DNA from: Lachnospiraceae bacterium M18-1
Lineage (GTDB): Bacteria; Bacillota; Clostridia; Lachnospirales; Lachnospiraceae
Assembly: GCA_000403295.2 (NCBI GenBank)
Contig: KE159609.1
Coordinates: 588,725 to 652,724, forward strand
DNA length: 64,000 bases
Direction: 5' to 3'
Part shown: positions 25,632-35,169 of the stretch, one piece after another
Layout of the letters: every line of letters begins with the position of its first letter
How positions within the stretch are numbered: position 1 is the first letter of the stretch
Program-made: the position numbers and the translations under genes
Notes under the pieces: generated by a model
What the model was told of the DNA's origin: nothing
The model's input: the letters and a program-made list of their open reading frames with translations, nothing else
Database searches by the model: none

Positions 25632-28082
25632 ATGAAGTTTGGATATTTTGATGATGAGAACAGAGAGTATGTGATTACAACACCGGAGACACCACTTCCC
25701 TGGATTAATTATCTTGGATGCGGAGAGTTTTTTTCCCTGATTTCTAATACCTGCGGGGGGTATACATTTTACAGGGACGCAAAACTTCTTCGCTTGACCC
25801 GCTATCGGTATAATAATGTGCCGACAGACAGCAATGGAAAATATTTTTATATCAAAGATAAAAATGCAATATGGAATCCAGGATGGCAGCCCACCAGGAC
25901 GAAGTTGGACAATTATGAATGTCGCCATGGAATGGGGTATAGTACATTTGTAGCATCGAAAGACTGTGTACGGGCATCCTTATTGGTCTTTGTCCCCATT
26001 GAAGATACCTGTGAGATAAGCAGACTGACATTGAAAAATGAAGGAGAGGAAGTTAAGCAATTGCAGATTTTTTCCTATGTTGAGTGGTGTCTCTGGAACG
26101 CAGATGATGATATGAAAAATTTTCAGAGGAATCTCAGTATAGGTGAAGTGGAGGTGGATGGTTCCGCAATCTATCATAAAACAGAATATCGGGAACGCCG
26201 GAATCATTATGCGGTATATGGAGTAAATACGGAGATTAATGGGTTTGATACCAGCAGAGATACTTTTTTAGGAACATACAGGGGAAATGAACTTCCGTTT
26301 GCGGTGGAGACAGGTGCGTGTACAAATTCCATGGCAAGCGGCTGGTCGCCGATTGCCTCCCATCAGATTAATCTGACTTTGCAGCCGGGAGAGGAAAAGA
26401 CGTTTATATTTGTACTTGCGTACATAGAGAACACAGAAGAAGAAAAATGGGAATCTGTGGGAGTTATCAATAAGACAAATGCAAAGAAACTCCTGAAAAA
26501 GTATGAATCGGAATCTGCTGTTGAAAATGTGTTCGCAGAGCTAAAGCAATATTGGAATGGGCTTCTTTCAGGTTTCTCTGTAAAAACGGAGAATAATAAA
26601 GTCAACCGTATGGTCAATATCTGGCATCAGTATCAATGTATGGTGACGTTTAATATGTCCCGTTCCGCTTCTTACTATGAATCCGGTATCGGGCGCGGGA
26701 TGGGATTTCGGGATTCCTGCCAGGATATACTAGGTTTTGTCCATCTGATACCGGAGCGTGCGAGACAGAGGATCATTGATATTGCGTCCACGCAATTTGA
26801 GAACGGAAGCGCGTACCATCAGTATCAGCCATTGACAAAGAAAGGAAATTCTGATATTGGAAGCGGATTTAATGATGATCCGCTTTGGCTGATTGCAGGA
26901 ACCAGCGCCTATGTACGTGAGACAGGAGATACCACGATTCTGACTGAGATGGTGCCGTTTGATAATAATGAGGGGACAAAGGTTTCGCTGATGGAGCATT
27001 TGAAGCGCTCTTTTGATTTTACGGTACACCATAGAGGTCCTCATGGACTTCCTCTGATTGGTCGGGCAGACTGGAATGACTGCCTGAATCTGAATTGTTT
27101 TTCCGAGCATCCAGGAGAATCTTTTCAGACCTATGGTCCGAGTGAGGGGATGGTCGCTGAATCGATTTTTATTGCTGGAATGTTTGTCAAATATGGAAAA
27201 GAGTATGCGGATTTATGCAGGATTTCTGGGCTGGAAGAAGAAGCGGCGCATGCAGAAAAAGAAGTATCTTTGATGTACGATGCAGTATTGAGGAATGGCT
27301 GGGACGGGAAATGGTTTTTACGTGCTTACGATGCTTATGGGAAAAAAGTCGGTTCTGAGGAATGTAAAGAAGGAAAAATTTATATTGAACCGCAGGGATT
27401 CTGCACCATTGCGGGCATTGGCGTGAAGGAAGGACTTGCAGAGCAGGCATTGGATTCTGTGAAGGAACAATTAGATTCGGAATATGGAATCATGATTCTT
27501 TCACCTGCTTATACGACATATCATCTGGAACTTGGGGAAGTATCCTCTTATCCGCCGGGGTATAAGGAGAATGCCGGTATTTTTTGCCATAACAATCCAT
27601 GGGTTTCCATTGCGGAAACTGTGATCGGACGCGGAGACCGTGCCTTTGAAGTTTACCAGAAGACCTGCCCTGCTTATGTGGAAGAATTTAGCGAAATCCA
27701 TAGGACGGAGCCTTATGTCTACTCACAGATGGTGGCAGGAAAGGACGCAAAGTATTTTGGAGAGGCAAAAAATAGTTGGCTGACCGGAACAGCAGCATGG
27801 ACATTCGTAAATATTTCACAGTACATTTTGGGCGCTTATCCGACATTAGATGGGCTTTCCATCAATCCCTGCGTACCGAAAGGATTCGGTGACTTTGAGA
27901 TATGGCGTAAATACAGGGGAGCAGTTTATCATATCCATGTAAGCAATCCGGAAGATGTGGAGAAAGGAATCCGCAGGGTATGCGTGGATGGAAAAGAAAT
28001 AGATGGTTTTGTAATTCCATATGTAGAGGGAAAGAAACAATATGTTGTAGAGATACTTATGGGAAATAATTTTGTTGTATAA
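25632..28082 (+). CDS. GH94 cellobiose phosphorylase-like enzyme
   Basis: An 816-aa inverting phosphorylase of GH94. The opening [15 protein letters not shown] and [15 protein letters not shown] segment is that of cellobiose phosphorylases, and the catalytic acid is Asp483 in DWNDCLNL. Domains: N-terminal beta-sandwich (about 1-290), linker helices, (alpha/alpha)6 barrel (about 330-720), C-terminal beta cap. It would split cellobiose with phosphate into glucose 1-phosphate and glucose, saving ATP. The length is normal for cellobiose phosphorylase. It starts 12 bp after the GH5 gene. Another beta-glucosyl disaccharide cannot be excluded. Confidence 0.85.
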   Translation: MKFGYFDDENREYVITTPETPLPWINYLGCGEFFSLISNTCGGYTFYRDAKLLRLTRYRYNNVPTDSNGKYFYIKDKNAIWNPGWQPTRTKLDNYECRHGMGYSTFVASKDCVRASLLVFVPIEDTCEISRLTLKNEGEEVKQLQIFSYVEWCLWNADDDMKNFQRNLSIGEVEVDGSAIYHKTEYRERRNHYAVYGVNTEINGFDTSRDTFLGTYRGNELPFAVETGACTNSMASGWSPIASHQINLTLQPGEEKTFIFVLAYIENTEEEKWESVGVINKTNAKKLLKKYESESAVENVFAELKQYWNGLLSGFSVKTENNKVNRMVNIWHQYQCMVTFNMSRSASYYESGIGRGMGFRDSCQDILGFVHLIPERARQRIIDIASTQFENGSAYHQYQPLTKKGNSDIGSGFNDDPLWLIAGTSAYVRETGDTTILTEMVPFDNNEGTKVSLMEHLKRSFDFTVHHRGPHGLPLIGRADWNDCLNLNCFSEHPGESFQTYGPSEGMVAESIFIAGMFVKYGKEYADLCRISGLEEEAAHAEKEVSLMYDAVLRNGWDGKWFLRAYDAYGKKVGSEECKEGKIYIEPQGFCTIAGIGVKEGLAEQALDSVKEQLDSEYGIMILSPAYTTYHLELGEVSSYPPGYKENAGIFCHNNPWVSIAETVIGRGDRAFEVYQKTCPAYVEEFSEIHRTEPYVYSQMVAGKDAKYFGEAKNSWLTGTAAWTFVNISQYILGAYPTLDGLSINPCVPKGFGDFEIWRKYRGAVYHIHVSNPEDVEKGIRRVCVDGKEIDGFVIPYVEGKKQYVVEILMGNNFVV

Positions 28083-28106
28083 AATAATCGGAGACATTGA
28101 GAAAGG

Positions 28107-28541
28107 ATGGTTACTATACAAAAAATCATTATTATGAGTTTTTTAGACTCCGAAGAAACAAATCCAGATAAAATAAGAAAAGAGATTGGGAATAAAACAT
28201 ATATGGAATATTCGAAAAGTATACAGGAATCAGTACTGTTTATTTCGGATATAGAAATGCATTTAAACCAACAAGCTATTTGTAGGGACAAAAAGTGGAT
28301 AACTATGACACAACGTGAATTTTCAGCCCTTCTATTTTTAGCTAAACATCCAAACTGGGTATTTTCTAAAAAACAGATATATGAAGCAATATATGGACAA
28401 AATCTTATAGAAAATGTTGATAATTCAATATATTGCTTGATTCGAAGCCTGAGAAAGAAACTGGAAAAAGATCCACAGCATCCAAAGTATATACAAACTG
28501 TTCGTGGAACAGGATATAAATTTGTGGTTTCAGAAAAATAA
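28107..28541 (+). CDS. Orphan winged-helix regulator 1 (OmpR/PhoB DNA-binding domain, no receiver)
   Basis: A 144-aa protein whose last 95 residues are an OmpR/PhoB-type winged helix (TMTQREFSALLFLAKHPNWV, then IYEAIYG and YIQTVRGTGYKFV). In place of a normal receiver domain there are only about 45 residues (MSFLDSEETNPDKIRKEIG and so on), without the phospho-acceptor Asp pocket. No sensor kinase is nearby. It follows GH94 by 24 bp and precedes GH43-1, so it is read with the operon. A close paralogue is encoded at 50544-50954. The start is unclear: ATG 28107 touches AAAGG with no gap, and ATG 28134 lacks a ribosome site. Confidence 0.75.
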   Translation: MVTIQKIIIMSFLDSEETNPDKIRKEIGNKTYMEYSKSIQESVLFISDIEMHLNQQAICRDKKWITMTQREFSALLFLAKHPNWVFSKKQIYEAIYGQNLIENVDNSIYCLIRSLRKKLEKDPQHPKYIQTVRGTGYKFVVSEK

Positions 28542-28641
28542 TTCTATGGATGATTATAAAGTATCTGGTATTCGAAATCGGAAGATTATCAGTAAAACTA
28601 TCATAAATCTAATGTTGTTTTTAATGAGGAGGTATGGAGAA

Positions 28642-30435
28642 ATGAAGCATATTTGTAACCCTATTAATATTAACTACAGGTATCAGTTTACAAAGGATAC
28701 GTTTAGTGGGGAAACAAAAATTGCAAGAGAGGCGGCAGATCCTTCTATGATCTGTTTTAAAGGCAAGTATTATATTTTTGCGTCTATGACATTAGGAGTA
28801 TGGGAATCAGATGACCTGACAGTATGGGTAAATCATAGATTGCCAAAGAATCTGCCACTATATGATTATGCGCCGGATGTCAGGGTGATTGGGGAGTATG
28901 TTTATTTTTGTGCTTCAAATAATGAAAAGATATGTAATTATTACAGGACAAAAGATGTTGTAAATGGACCTTATGAAGAAATCCGAGGAACATTTGATTT
29001 TTGGGATCCAAATATGTTTTGTGATGAAGATGGGAAAATTTATTTTTACTGGGGATGTTCTAGTATGATGCCTGTCTGGGGAGTAGAACTGGATCCAGAA
29101 ACAATGCTTCCAATAGGAGAAAAGAGGATATTGATTGAGGGAGATGCTTCTTTTAAAGGGTATGAAAGAATAGGAGAAGATCATTCGGTCGCGCCTGCTT
29201 CAGAGGAAGAAATTGAAGCAGGATATCAACTTTTTTTGAAGTCAAAAGGCATAAATCCTGATGAGATTCCACCTGAAAAAATATTTATGATCAAAGGAAT
29301 ATTCAGTAAAAGGCCCTATGTGGAAGGTGCATGGATGACAAGGCATGAAGGAAAGTATTATCTGCAGTATGCCTGTCCAGGGGCAGAATATAACACTTAT
29401 GCGGATGGCGTATATGTATCTGATGCTCCATTAGGTCCATTTTCATTGGCAGAGAATAATCCATATTCTTATAAGCCGGGAGGATTCTTGCCAGGAGCCG
29501 GTCATGGATCTACGATGGAGGATAGGGAAGGAAATCTGTGGCATACGTCTACAATGCGTATTAGTATGAATTACTCTTTTGAACGTCGCGTCGGCATTTG
29601 GCCTGCCGGTTTTGATCAAGACGGAGAACTGTTTTGCAATCAGAGATATGGAGACTGGCCATTCGTGGTGGAAAAACGTAAGCAGGATCCATGGAGGAAT
29701 CCAGACTGGTATCTGCTGAGTTATCGAAAGCCGACCAGAGCATCTTCTTCCTGCAAAGGAAAAGGCGCGGAACTGGCGGTAGATGAAAATGTGCAGACCT
29801 GGTGGCGGGCGGCACATGCGGATAGTAGTGAATGGATTGAAGTGGATTTAAAAGAAATTTGTGATGTTCATGCTATACAGATAAACTTCGCGGATGATAA
29901 AATTGAAATACCGGTACCGGGAGAAATAAGAGGAATTTCCCAAATGCGATATATTGAAGAGCAAGACTATTTTACACGCTGGGTATTGGAAGGGTCTTTA
30001 GATGGCAAACAGTATTTTATAATAGAAGATAAATCGGATGCGCAAACAGATCTTTCTCATGATTTAGTAGTTCGGGAAGACGGAGTAAAAGTTCGTTATC
30101 TTAGATTGACAGTAATTGAAATTCCGTATCATCAGAATGTATGCATTTCAGGGCTACGTGTGTTTGGAATTGGAAACGGACAGAAACCGGTTGCCCCGGA
30201 ATTTACAGCAGACCGGATTAATGATCTGGATATGGAAGTAAAACTCGAAGATACTGGAGCGGTAGGCTATAATATTTTGTGGGGGCATACTCCTGATAAA
30301 TTGTATCACAGCTATATGGTATTTAGCACTAAAAAAAGAGTGGGTGCGCTTGTCAAAGGACAGCAGTATTATGTACGCGTAGATGCATTCAATGAAAATG
30401 GGATTACCGAGGGGACAAAAATAGTCAGGGTATAA
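28642..30435 (+). CDS. GH43 enzyme with F5/8-type and FN3 C-terminal domains
   Basis: A 597-aa five-bladed propeller enzyme of GH43 (arabinofuranosidase/xylosidase type). Candidate catalytic residues: Asp33 in ADPSMI, Asp79 in YAPDVRV, and Glu228 in VEGAWMTRHEGKYY. A discoidin-like carbohydrate-binding domain covers about 361-510 (AVDENVQTWWRA, WIEVDLKE), then a fibronectin-III domain. The frame is open from 28504, overlapping the winged-helix gene, but GAGGAGG at 28626-28632 sits 9 nt before ATG 28642. No signal peptide. It is the last gene of the GPH1 operon; a terminator follows at 30500. Confidence 0.85.
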   Translation: MKHICNPININYRYQFTKDTFSGETKIAREAADPSMICFKGKYYIFASMTLGVWESDDLTVWVNHRLPKNLPLYDYAPDVRVIGEYVYFCASNNEKICNYYRTKDVVNGPYEEIRGTFDFWDPNMFCDEDGKIYFYWGCSSMMPVWGVELDPETMLPIGEKRILIEGDASFKGYERIGEDHSVAPASEEEIEAGYQLFLKSKGINPDEIPPEKIFMIKGIFSKRPYVEGAWMTRHEGKYYLQYACPGAEYNTYADGVYVSDAPLGPFSLAENNPYSYKPGGFLPGAGHGSTMEDREGNLWHTSTMRISMNYSFERRVGIWPAGFDQDGELFCNQRYGDWPFVVEKRKQDPWRNPDWYLLSYRKPTRASSSCKGKGAELAVDENVQTWWRAAHADSSEWIEVDLKEICDVHAIQINFADDKIEIPVPGEIRGISQMRYIEEQDYFTRWVLEGSLDGKQYFIIEDKSDAQTDLSHDLVVREDGVKVRYLRLTVIEIPYHQNVCISGLRVFGIGNGQKPVAPEFTADRINDLDMEVKLEDTGAVGYNILWGHTPDKLYHSYMVFSTKKRVGALVKGQQYYVRVDAFNENGITEGTKIVRV

Positions 30436-30499
30436 AGAAGATGATGTGCGTTTATTATAAACAGTGGTGTTAAAATTATATACTTTCAGACATGTTGAG

Positions 30500-30536
30500 A
30501 AAGCTGCGGAGACATATTTGGCCTTAGCGGCTTTTT
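30500..30536 (+). terminator. Terminator after the GPH1-GH43 operon
   Basis: AAAGCTGC (30500-30507) pairs with GCGGCTTT (30527-30534), 8 bp with one G-U, a 19-nt loop and a TTTTT run. It lies about 65 bp after the GH43-1 stop. Confidence 0.65.
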
Positions 30537-30628
30537 CTGTATTCTGCTCATGTCATCCAATAAACGAAATCTATTATACTTTGATATATGGAATAGAATC
30601 AGCTTTTTAATAGTCCGTTCAATATAAA

Positions 30629-30682
30629 ATTACAATATTATAAACAGTATTACAATACAAGGAAAAAAGAACGTGGTATTTT
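30629..30682 (+). promoter_or_regulatory. AraC-type activated promoter now cut off by an IS (site 4 of 6)
   Basis: Distal repeat ATTACAATATT (30629-30639), proximal repeat ATTACAATACA (30649-30659), 11 bp, then extended -10 TGGTATTTT (30674-30682). This is one of the best matches to the consensus. The IS1380 element begins at 30692, close to the expected transcript start, so the original target genes GH78-2 and GH43-2 are now 1.7 kb away. Confidence 0.75.
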
Positions 30683-30691
30683 ATAAGTAAA

Positions 30692-32348
30692 CCTGAATTA
30701 TTCACGCAGCCATTCCTGACACCAGTGCAAGCCGCGCAGTTACTGTATTTTAACCAATTATTGCTTTTCATCTATTAAGTGAATAGAAAAGACCTCCCAC
30801 TTGTGGTAAAATTTAGGTGTCAAATCCAAACAAAACCGCAAGAAAAGAGGTCTCCCTATGGATATTTTAAACACCATAAGCTTAGAAAGCAATAGCCAGA
30901 TTAAAATTAATTTTGACGGAGGCGATCTTTCCTCCGATGCAGGACTTCTCCTGCTGAAAGAGTTCTGTTACAAAATAGGTGCGGTGAAACTGATCAAACG
31001 TTTGTTTAAAACAAATGATCCCGCGTGGCTGCGCATCCATAAGGATGATGAAAACATGATGCAGGTCATCTACCAGATTTTTGCGGCCTATTTTGAAGAT
31101 GACTGCGCTGACGAGCTGACAAACGAGCCCGTCATGTCGGCAATCATGGAGAAGGATGCCCTTGCCTCACAGCCGACACTGTCCCGGTTTTTTAACCGCA
31201 TGGATGAAACAACGCTGGAGCAGATGGGCCAGATCCTGCGCCAACTTCGGAAAGTGGTTTACTCTATCAAAATGCCGGAATACATGCTCTTTGATATAGA
31301 TACCACGCTATTGGATGCTTATGGCAGGCAGGAAGGCGCAGCTTTCAACTACCACTATCAGGGAAATGGTTATCACCCACTTTTTGTTTATGACGGGCTG
31401 ACCGGCGATCTGATCAAAGCGCAGCTGCGGGATGGAACAAAGTACTGCAGCAAAGATGCGGATGTCTTCATGAAATCCCTGTTGGAAGAATTCATAGAAG
31501 ACTTTCCGGACATTCCGCTCTATCTGCGCGGTGACAGCGGTTTTGCCTCGCCAGATTTATATGAAGTCCTTGAAGAAAAAGGCTGCAAATATGCCATCCG
31601 GCTGAAGGAAAACAGCACGCTTATCAAACTGGCGGAGGAACGTAATCAGGCTCTTTACCGTGCCACAAAACACAATCAGGTGGACTACGCAGTGGAATAC
31701 GGCGAATTTTTGTACCAGGCCGGTACCTGGAGCCACCCCCGCAGGGTTGTTTTCAAAATAGAAAAACCTTATGGACAGATGATTCACATGCACACATTCA
31801 TCGTCACTACGATGGAAGATCTTGCGCCTTACCAGGTAATACAGTTCTACTGCGGCCGCGGCAAGATGGAGAACTTTATCAAGGAAGGGAAAAGCGGGTT
31901 TGACTTTTCTTCCGTCAGCAGTTCTTCCATGACCGTAAACGCAAACCGCTTACAGGTACATGTGCTGGCATACAACTTATTCAATTGGTTCAGACGGCTG
32001 GCATTGGCCGCAAATATGCGGAAACTGCGGATAGACACCATCCGTTTGAAATTGCTGAAAGTTGCCGCAAGGGTGGTACGTTCAGCAAGGTATAAATATT
32101 TCAAGCTGTGCAGCAGCTGCCCGTACAAGAAAGAATTCTACGAGACGCTGGCCAACATCAGGAATCTGGTTCCACAGCTGGAATAGCAGTTATGAATGAA
32201 CCTTGACAGTTTCAAAAATTACTTTATGGCACAGCAGGGATTTTGTGCCCTTTTTAGGGCAATTCCGATATGCGTTCAAGCGTTTTGTTTTGAAATGTCA
32301 AAAAAACGATGCACGAAGAGCGACTTATCGCTCCGTGAATAATTCAGG
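30692..32348 (+). mobile_element. IS1380-family insertion sequence, intact
   Basis: A 1657-bp element with terminal inverted repeats CCTGAATTATTCACG (30692-30706) and CGTGAATAATTCAGG (32334-32348). It is flanked by a 5-bp direct repeat GTAAA (30687-30691 and 32349-32353), the target duplication. It carries one complete transposase gene. Perfect ends and an intact duplication suggest a recent insertion. It separates a conserved promoter from the GH78-2 gene. Confidence 0.92.
30858..32186 (+). CDS. IS1380-family DDE transposase
   Basis: A 442-aa transposase of the IS1380 family, recognised by FDGGDLSSDAGLLLLKEF near the N-terminus, the first catalytic Asp in MLFDIDTTLLDAYG, YLRGDSGFASPDLYE in the middle, and the late block YCGRGKMENFIKEGKSGFDF carrying the acidic Glu. 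The frame is unbroken. AAAGAGG-type sequence precedes the ATG at 30858. The gene is independent of the sugar genes around it and reads in the same direction as GH78-2, so read-through from its promoter could drive that gene. Confidence 0.93.
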   Translation: MDILNTISLESNSQIKINFDGGDLSSDAGLLLLKEFCYKIGAVKLIKRLFKTNDPAWLRIHKDDENMMQVIYQIFAAYFEDDCADELTNEPVMSAIMEKDALASQPTLSRFFNRMDETTLEQMGQILRQLRKVVYSIKMPEYMLFDIDTTLLDAYGRQEGAAFNYHYQGNGYHPLFVYDGLTGDLIKAQLRDGTKYCSKDADVFMKSLLEEFIEDFPDIPLYLRGDSGFASPDLYEVLEEKGCKYAIRLKENSTLIKLAEERNQALYRATKHNQVDYAVEYGEFLYQAGTWSHPRRVVFKIEKPYGQMIHMHTFIVTTMEDLAPYQVIQFYCGRGKMENFIKEGKSGFDFSSVSSSSMTVNANRLQVHVLAYNLFNWFRRLALAANMRKLRIDTIRLKLLKVAARVVRSARYKYFKLCSSCPYKKEFYETLANIRNLVPQLE

Positions 32349-32402
32349 GTAAAGATTCAAAGTTTAAAGCAATATAGACGCTCATAAAAGGAGGAAATGA
32401 AC

Positions 32403-35153
32403 ATGATTCGGGATTTTAAGATTGAGTACAGGGAAAATCCAATAGGGATTGATGTAAAACCGCGTTTTTCATGGAAGCTTGAGAGTGAAAGGCAGGATGT
32501 TGTGCAGACTGTATACCAGATTCAAGTGACCAGTGGAGGTAAAATGGTATGGGACAGCGGCTGTGTAAAGAGTGACCAGTCTGTTCTGGTGCCCATGCAT
32601 GGGGGAGAATTAAAGCCAATGACCACATATCAGGTGCAGGTCAGTGTATGGGATAATTATGGAGAAATAGGACAGGCGGCAGGAAACTTTGAGACTGGTT
32701 TGATGGGGGAGGAAAACTGGAAAGCAAAATGGATTACGCATACTTTGCCAAAAGAGAATACAGCATGTCCGGTATTTATCAAGAGCTTTTCTTTGAAAAA
32801 ACGGGTAAAAGCGGCAAGATTGTATGCCACTGCCTGTGGAGTGTATGAGGCATGCGTCAATGGAAAGAAAGCGGGAGATCTTTTCATGGCTCCGGGCTGG
32901 ACTTCCTATCATCACCGCATCCAGTATCAGACCTATGATATTACCGAACCTCTGGAAGAAAAAAATGAAATTGCAATTACGGTAGGAAATGGTTGGTATA
33001 AAGGAGAACTGGGGTTTGACGCCAAACCGGATAACTATGGTGACAGGACTGCTTTGCTGGCTATGGCTCGAATCGAGTATGAAGATGGAGAAATCCAGTA
33101 TATTGGTACGGATGAGGAGTGGTCAGTAGAAACACGGGAAATTACGTTTTCCGAGATATATCATGGCGAGACTTTAGATTATACGGCTGAAAGAAAGCAG
33201 GTGGGTAACGCGGTTTCATTTGGGGACTCAGACAGCATTGGAGATATAACCGCACAGGAATCAGAACCAGTCCGTGTAACAAAAAGGTTTGAGGTACAGG
33301 AAAAAATCGTGACTCCTAATGGTGAAGTTGTATTTGACTTTGGGCAGAATATGGCCGGTCTCGTGGAAGTGAAACTTCCTCAGCTTACAGGAGATAAACT
33401 GGTCATAAAGTATGCGGAAGTACTGGATAAAGAAGGAAATTTCTATACGGAGAATCTACGGACCGCACGCTGTACAGACACATTTATCTACGGAAAAGAA
33501 GAGGTGGGAATGACGGTGACACCTCATTTTACATTCCATGGCTTCCGTTATATCTGCGTAGAAGGAGCTGGAACAGAGGTAGGGACGGAATACTTTACCG
33601 CATGCGCGCTGCATACGGATATGCAGCCGAACGGAAGTTTCGTGTCAGATAATAAATTAGTTAATCAGTTACAGAGTAATATCCAGTGGGGGCAGAGAAG
33701 CAATTTCCTGGATGTTCCTACCGACTGTCCGCAAAGAGATGAGCGTCTGGGATGGACCGGGGACGCGCAGGTATTTTGCGGCACCGCTTCCTATAATTTT
33801 AATACAGCGTTATTTTTCAGAAAATGGCTTCGTGATATGGCGGCAGAGACCAGTCCGGAGTGGGGAGTGCCTCATGTCGTGCCGAATATCCTGGGAGATC
33901 AGGCAGGGGCGGCAGCATGGAGCGATGCGGCTACGATCATCCCATGGACACTTTATCAGATTTATGACGATAAAGAGATGCTTGCGGAACAGTTTCCGAT
34001 GATGAAAGCATGGGTGGATTATATTCATGCAAGAGTATCCGAGAATGGATTATGGCAGACAGGATTCCAGTATGGAGACTGGCTGGCATTGGATATCGAG
34101 TCCGGAAGTACGGACAGGACAGGCGGAACAGACAAATATCTGGTTGCAAACGCTTACTATGCATATTCGACAGGAATCGTAAGAGACGCCGCGGCTGTAT
34201 TGGGATATACAGAGGAAACTGAAAGCTATGGAAAACTCTATGAGAAGATCATTGAAGCTATCAATGTAGAGTTTGTTACCCGAAGCGGACGTCTGGTCAG
34301 TGAGACACAGACAGCTTGTGTGGTCATGCTGTATTTTAATCTGATCAAACCAGAATTTAGAAAAAAGGTTCTGGAGACACTGGAAACGAATATCGGGGCA
34401 CATCATGGACATTTGACAACGGGATTTGTGGGAACTCCATATTTATGCCATTGCCTGTCGGAGAATGGGCTGCACGAGCTGGCGGATGAAATCTTCATGA
34501 AAGAAGATTTTCCGGGATGGTTTTACGCGGTAAAGAAAGGGGCAACGACCATATGGGAGCGTTGGAATTCCATTCTGCCAAACGGGGATTTTGATGAGTC
34601 GGGTATGAATTCACTAAACCATTATGCCTATGGTTCGATTGGAAGCTGGCTGTATGAAAAAGTTGCCGGTATCTATCCAGTAGAACCGGGATATAAAAAG
34701 ATTCGGATTCAGCCTCTTTTAACAAAAGGAATGACAGAGGTGTCTGCGTCTTATGAATCCATATATGGAACAATCAAAAGCGCATGGAGCTGCAAGGATG
34801 GGAAAATTTCTGTAGATATACAGATCCCGGCAAATACAACGGCGGTCATCTGCCTTCCGGAAAAAGAGGAAGAAATATCTGTAGGTTCGGGGCGTTATCA
34901 TTATGAGTATGAGACAGATACTTGTCTGGAATTTGATAAGTATACGATGGATTCCACTCTGGGAGAATTGGTTGCGGAAGAGCTTGGGAAGAAACTATTT
35001 GACCAGATGGCACCGGGGATGTTGGATGATCCATTAATTAAGTTTGCGTATAGTATGACGTTATCGGATCTTCTTGTACAGGCGCCGAGCGCAAAGCCTT
35101 TGTATCAGGCAGTGATAGACGCGTTGAATGAAGAAGAGAGGAAGAAGCGGTAA
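32403..35153 (+). CDS. GH78 alpha-L-rhamnosidase 2
   Basis: A 916-aa paralogue of GH78-1 with the same architecture: N-terminal sandwiches (FKIEYRENPIGI), the signature DCPQRDERLGWTGD with Glu447, ATTIWERWNS with Glu719, and the extra C-terminal module at 847-916 (TMDSTLGELV to IDALNE). AAAGGAGG at 32387-32394 favours ATG 32403 over 32397, and the paralogue begins at the same place. No signal peptide. Its promoter is now split off by the IS1380 element ending 54 bp upstream. The GH43-2 gene follows closely. Two such similar rhamnosidases may differ in linkage or aglycone preference. Confidence 0.9.
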   Translation: MIRDFKIEYRENPIGIDVKPRFSWKLESERQDVVQTVYQIQVTSGGKMVWDSGCVKSDQSVLVPMHGGELKPMTTYQVQVSVWDNYGEIGQAAGNFETGLMGEENWKAKWITHTLPKENTACPVFIKSFSLKKRVKAARLYATACGVYEACVNGKKAGDLFMAPGWTSYHHRIQYQTYDITEPLEEKNEIAITVGNGWYKGELGFDAKPDNYGDRTALLAMARIEYEDGEIQYIGTDEEWSVETREITFSEIYHGETLDYTAERKQVGNAVSFGDSDSIGDITAQESEPVRVTKRFEVQEKIVTPNGEVVFDFGQNMAGLVEVKLPQLTGDKLVIKYAEVLDKEGNFYTENLRTARCTDTFIYGKEEVGMTVTPHFTFHGFRYICVEGAGTEVGTEYFTACALHTDMQPNGSFVSDNKLVNQLQSNIQWGQRSNFLDVPTDCPQRDERLGWTGDAQVFCGTASYNFNTALFFRKWLRDMAAETSPEWGVPHVVPNILGDQAGAAAWSDAATIIPWTLYQIYDDKEMLAEQFPMMKAWVDYIHARVSENGLWQTGFQYGDWLALDIESGSTDRTGGTDKYLVANAYYAYSTGIVRDAAAVLGYTEETESYGKLYEKIIEAINVEFVTRSGRLVSETQTACVVMLYFNLIKPEFRKKVLETLETNIGAHHGHLTTGFVGTPYLCHCLSENGLHELADEIFMKEDFPGWFYAVKKGATTIWERWNSILPNGDFDESGMNSLNHYAYGSIGSWLYEKVAGIYPVEPGYKKIRIQPLLTKGMTEVSASYESIYGTIKSAWSCKDGKISVDIQIPANTTAVICLPEKEEEISVGSGRYHYEYETDTCLEFDKYTMDSTLGELVAEELGKKLFDQMAPGMLDDPLIKFAYSMTLSDLLVQAPSAKPLYQAVIDALNEEERKKR

Positions 35154-35169
35154 GTGGAGGAAAAAGGAA

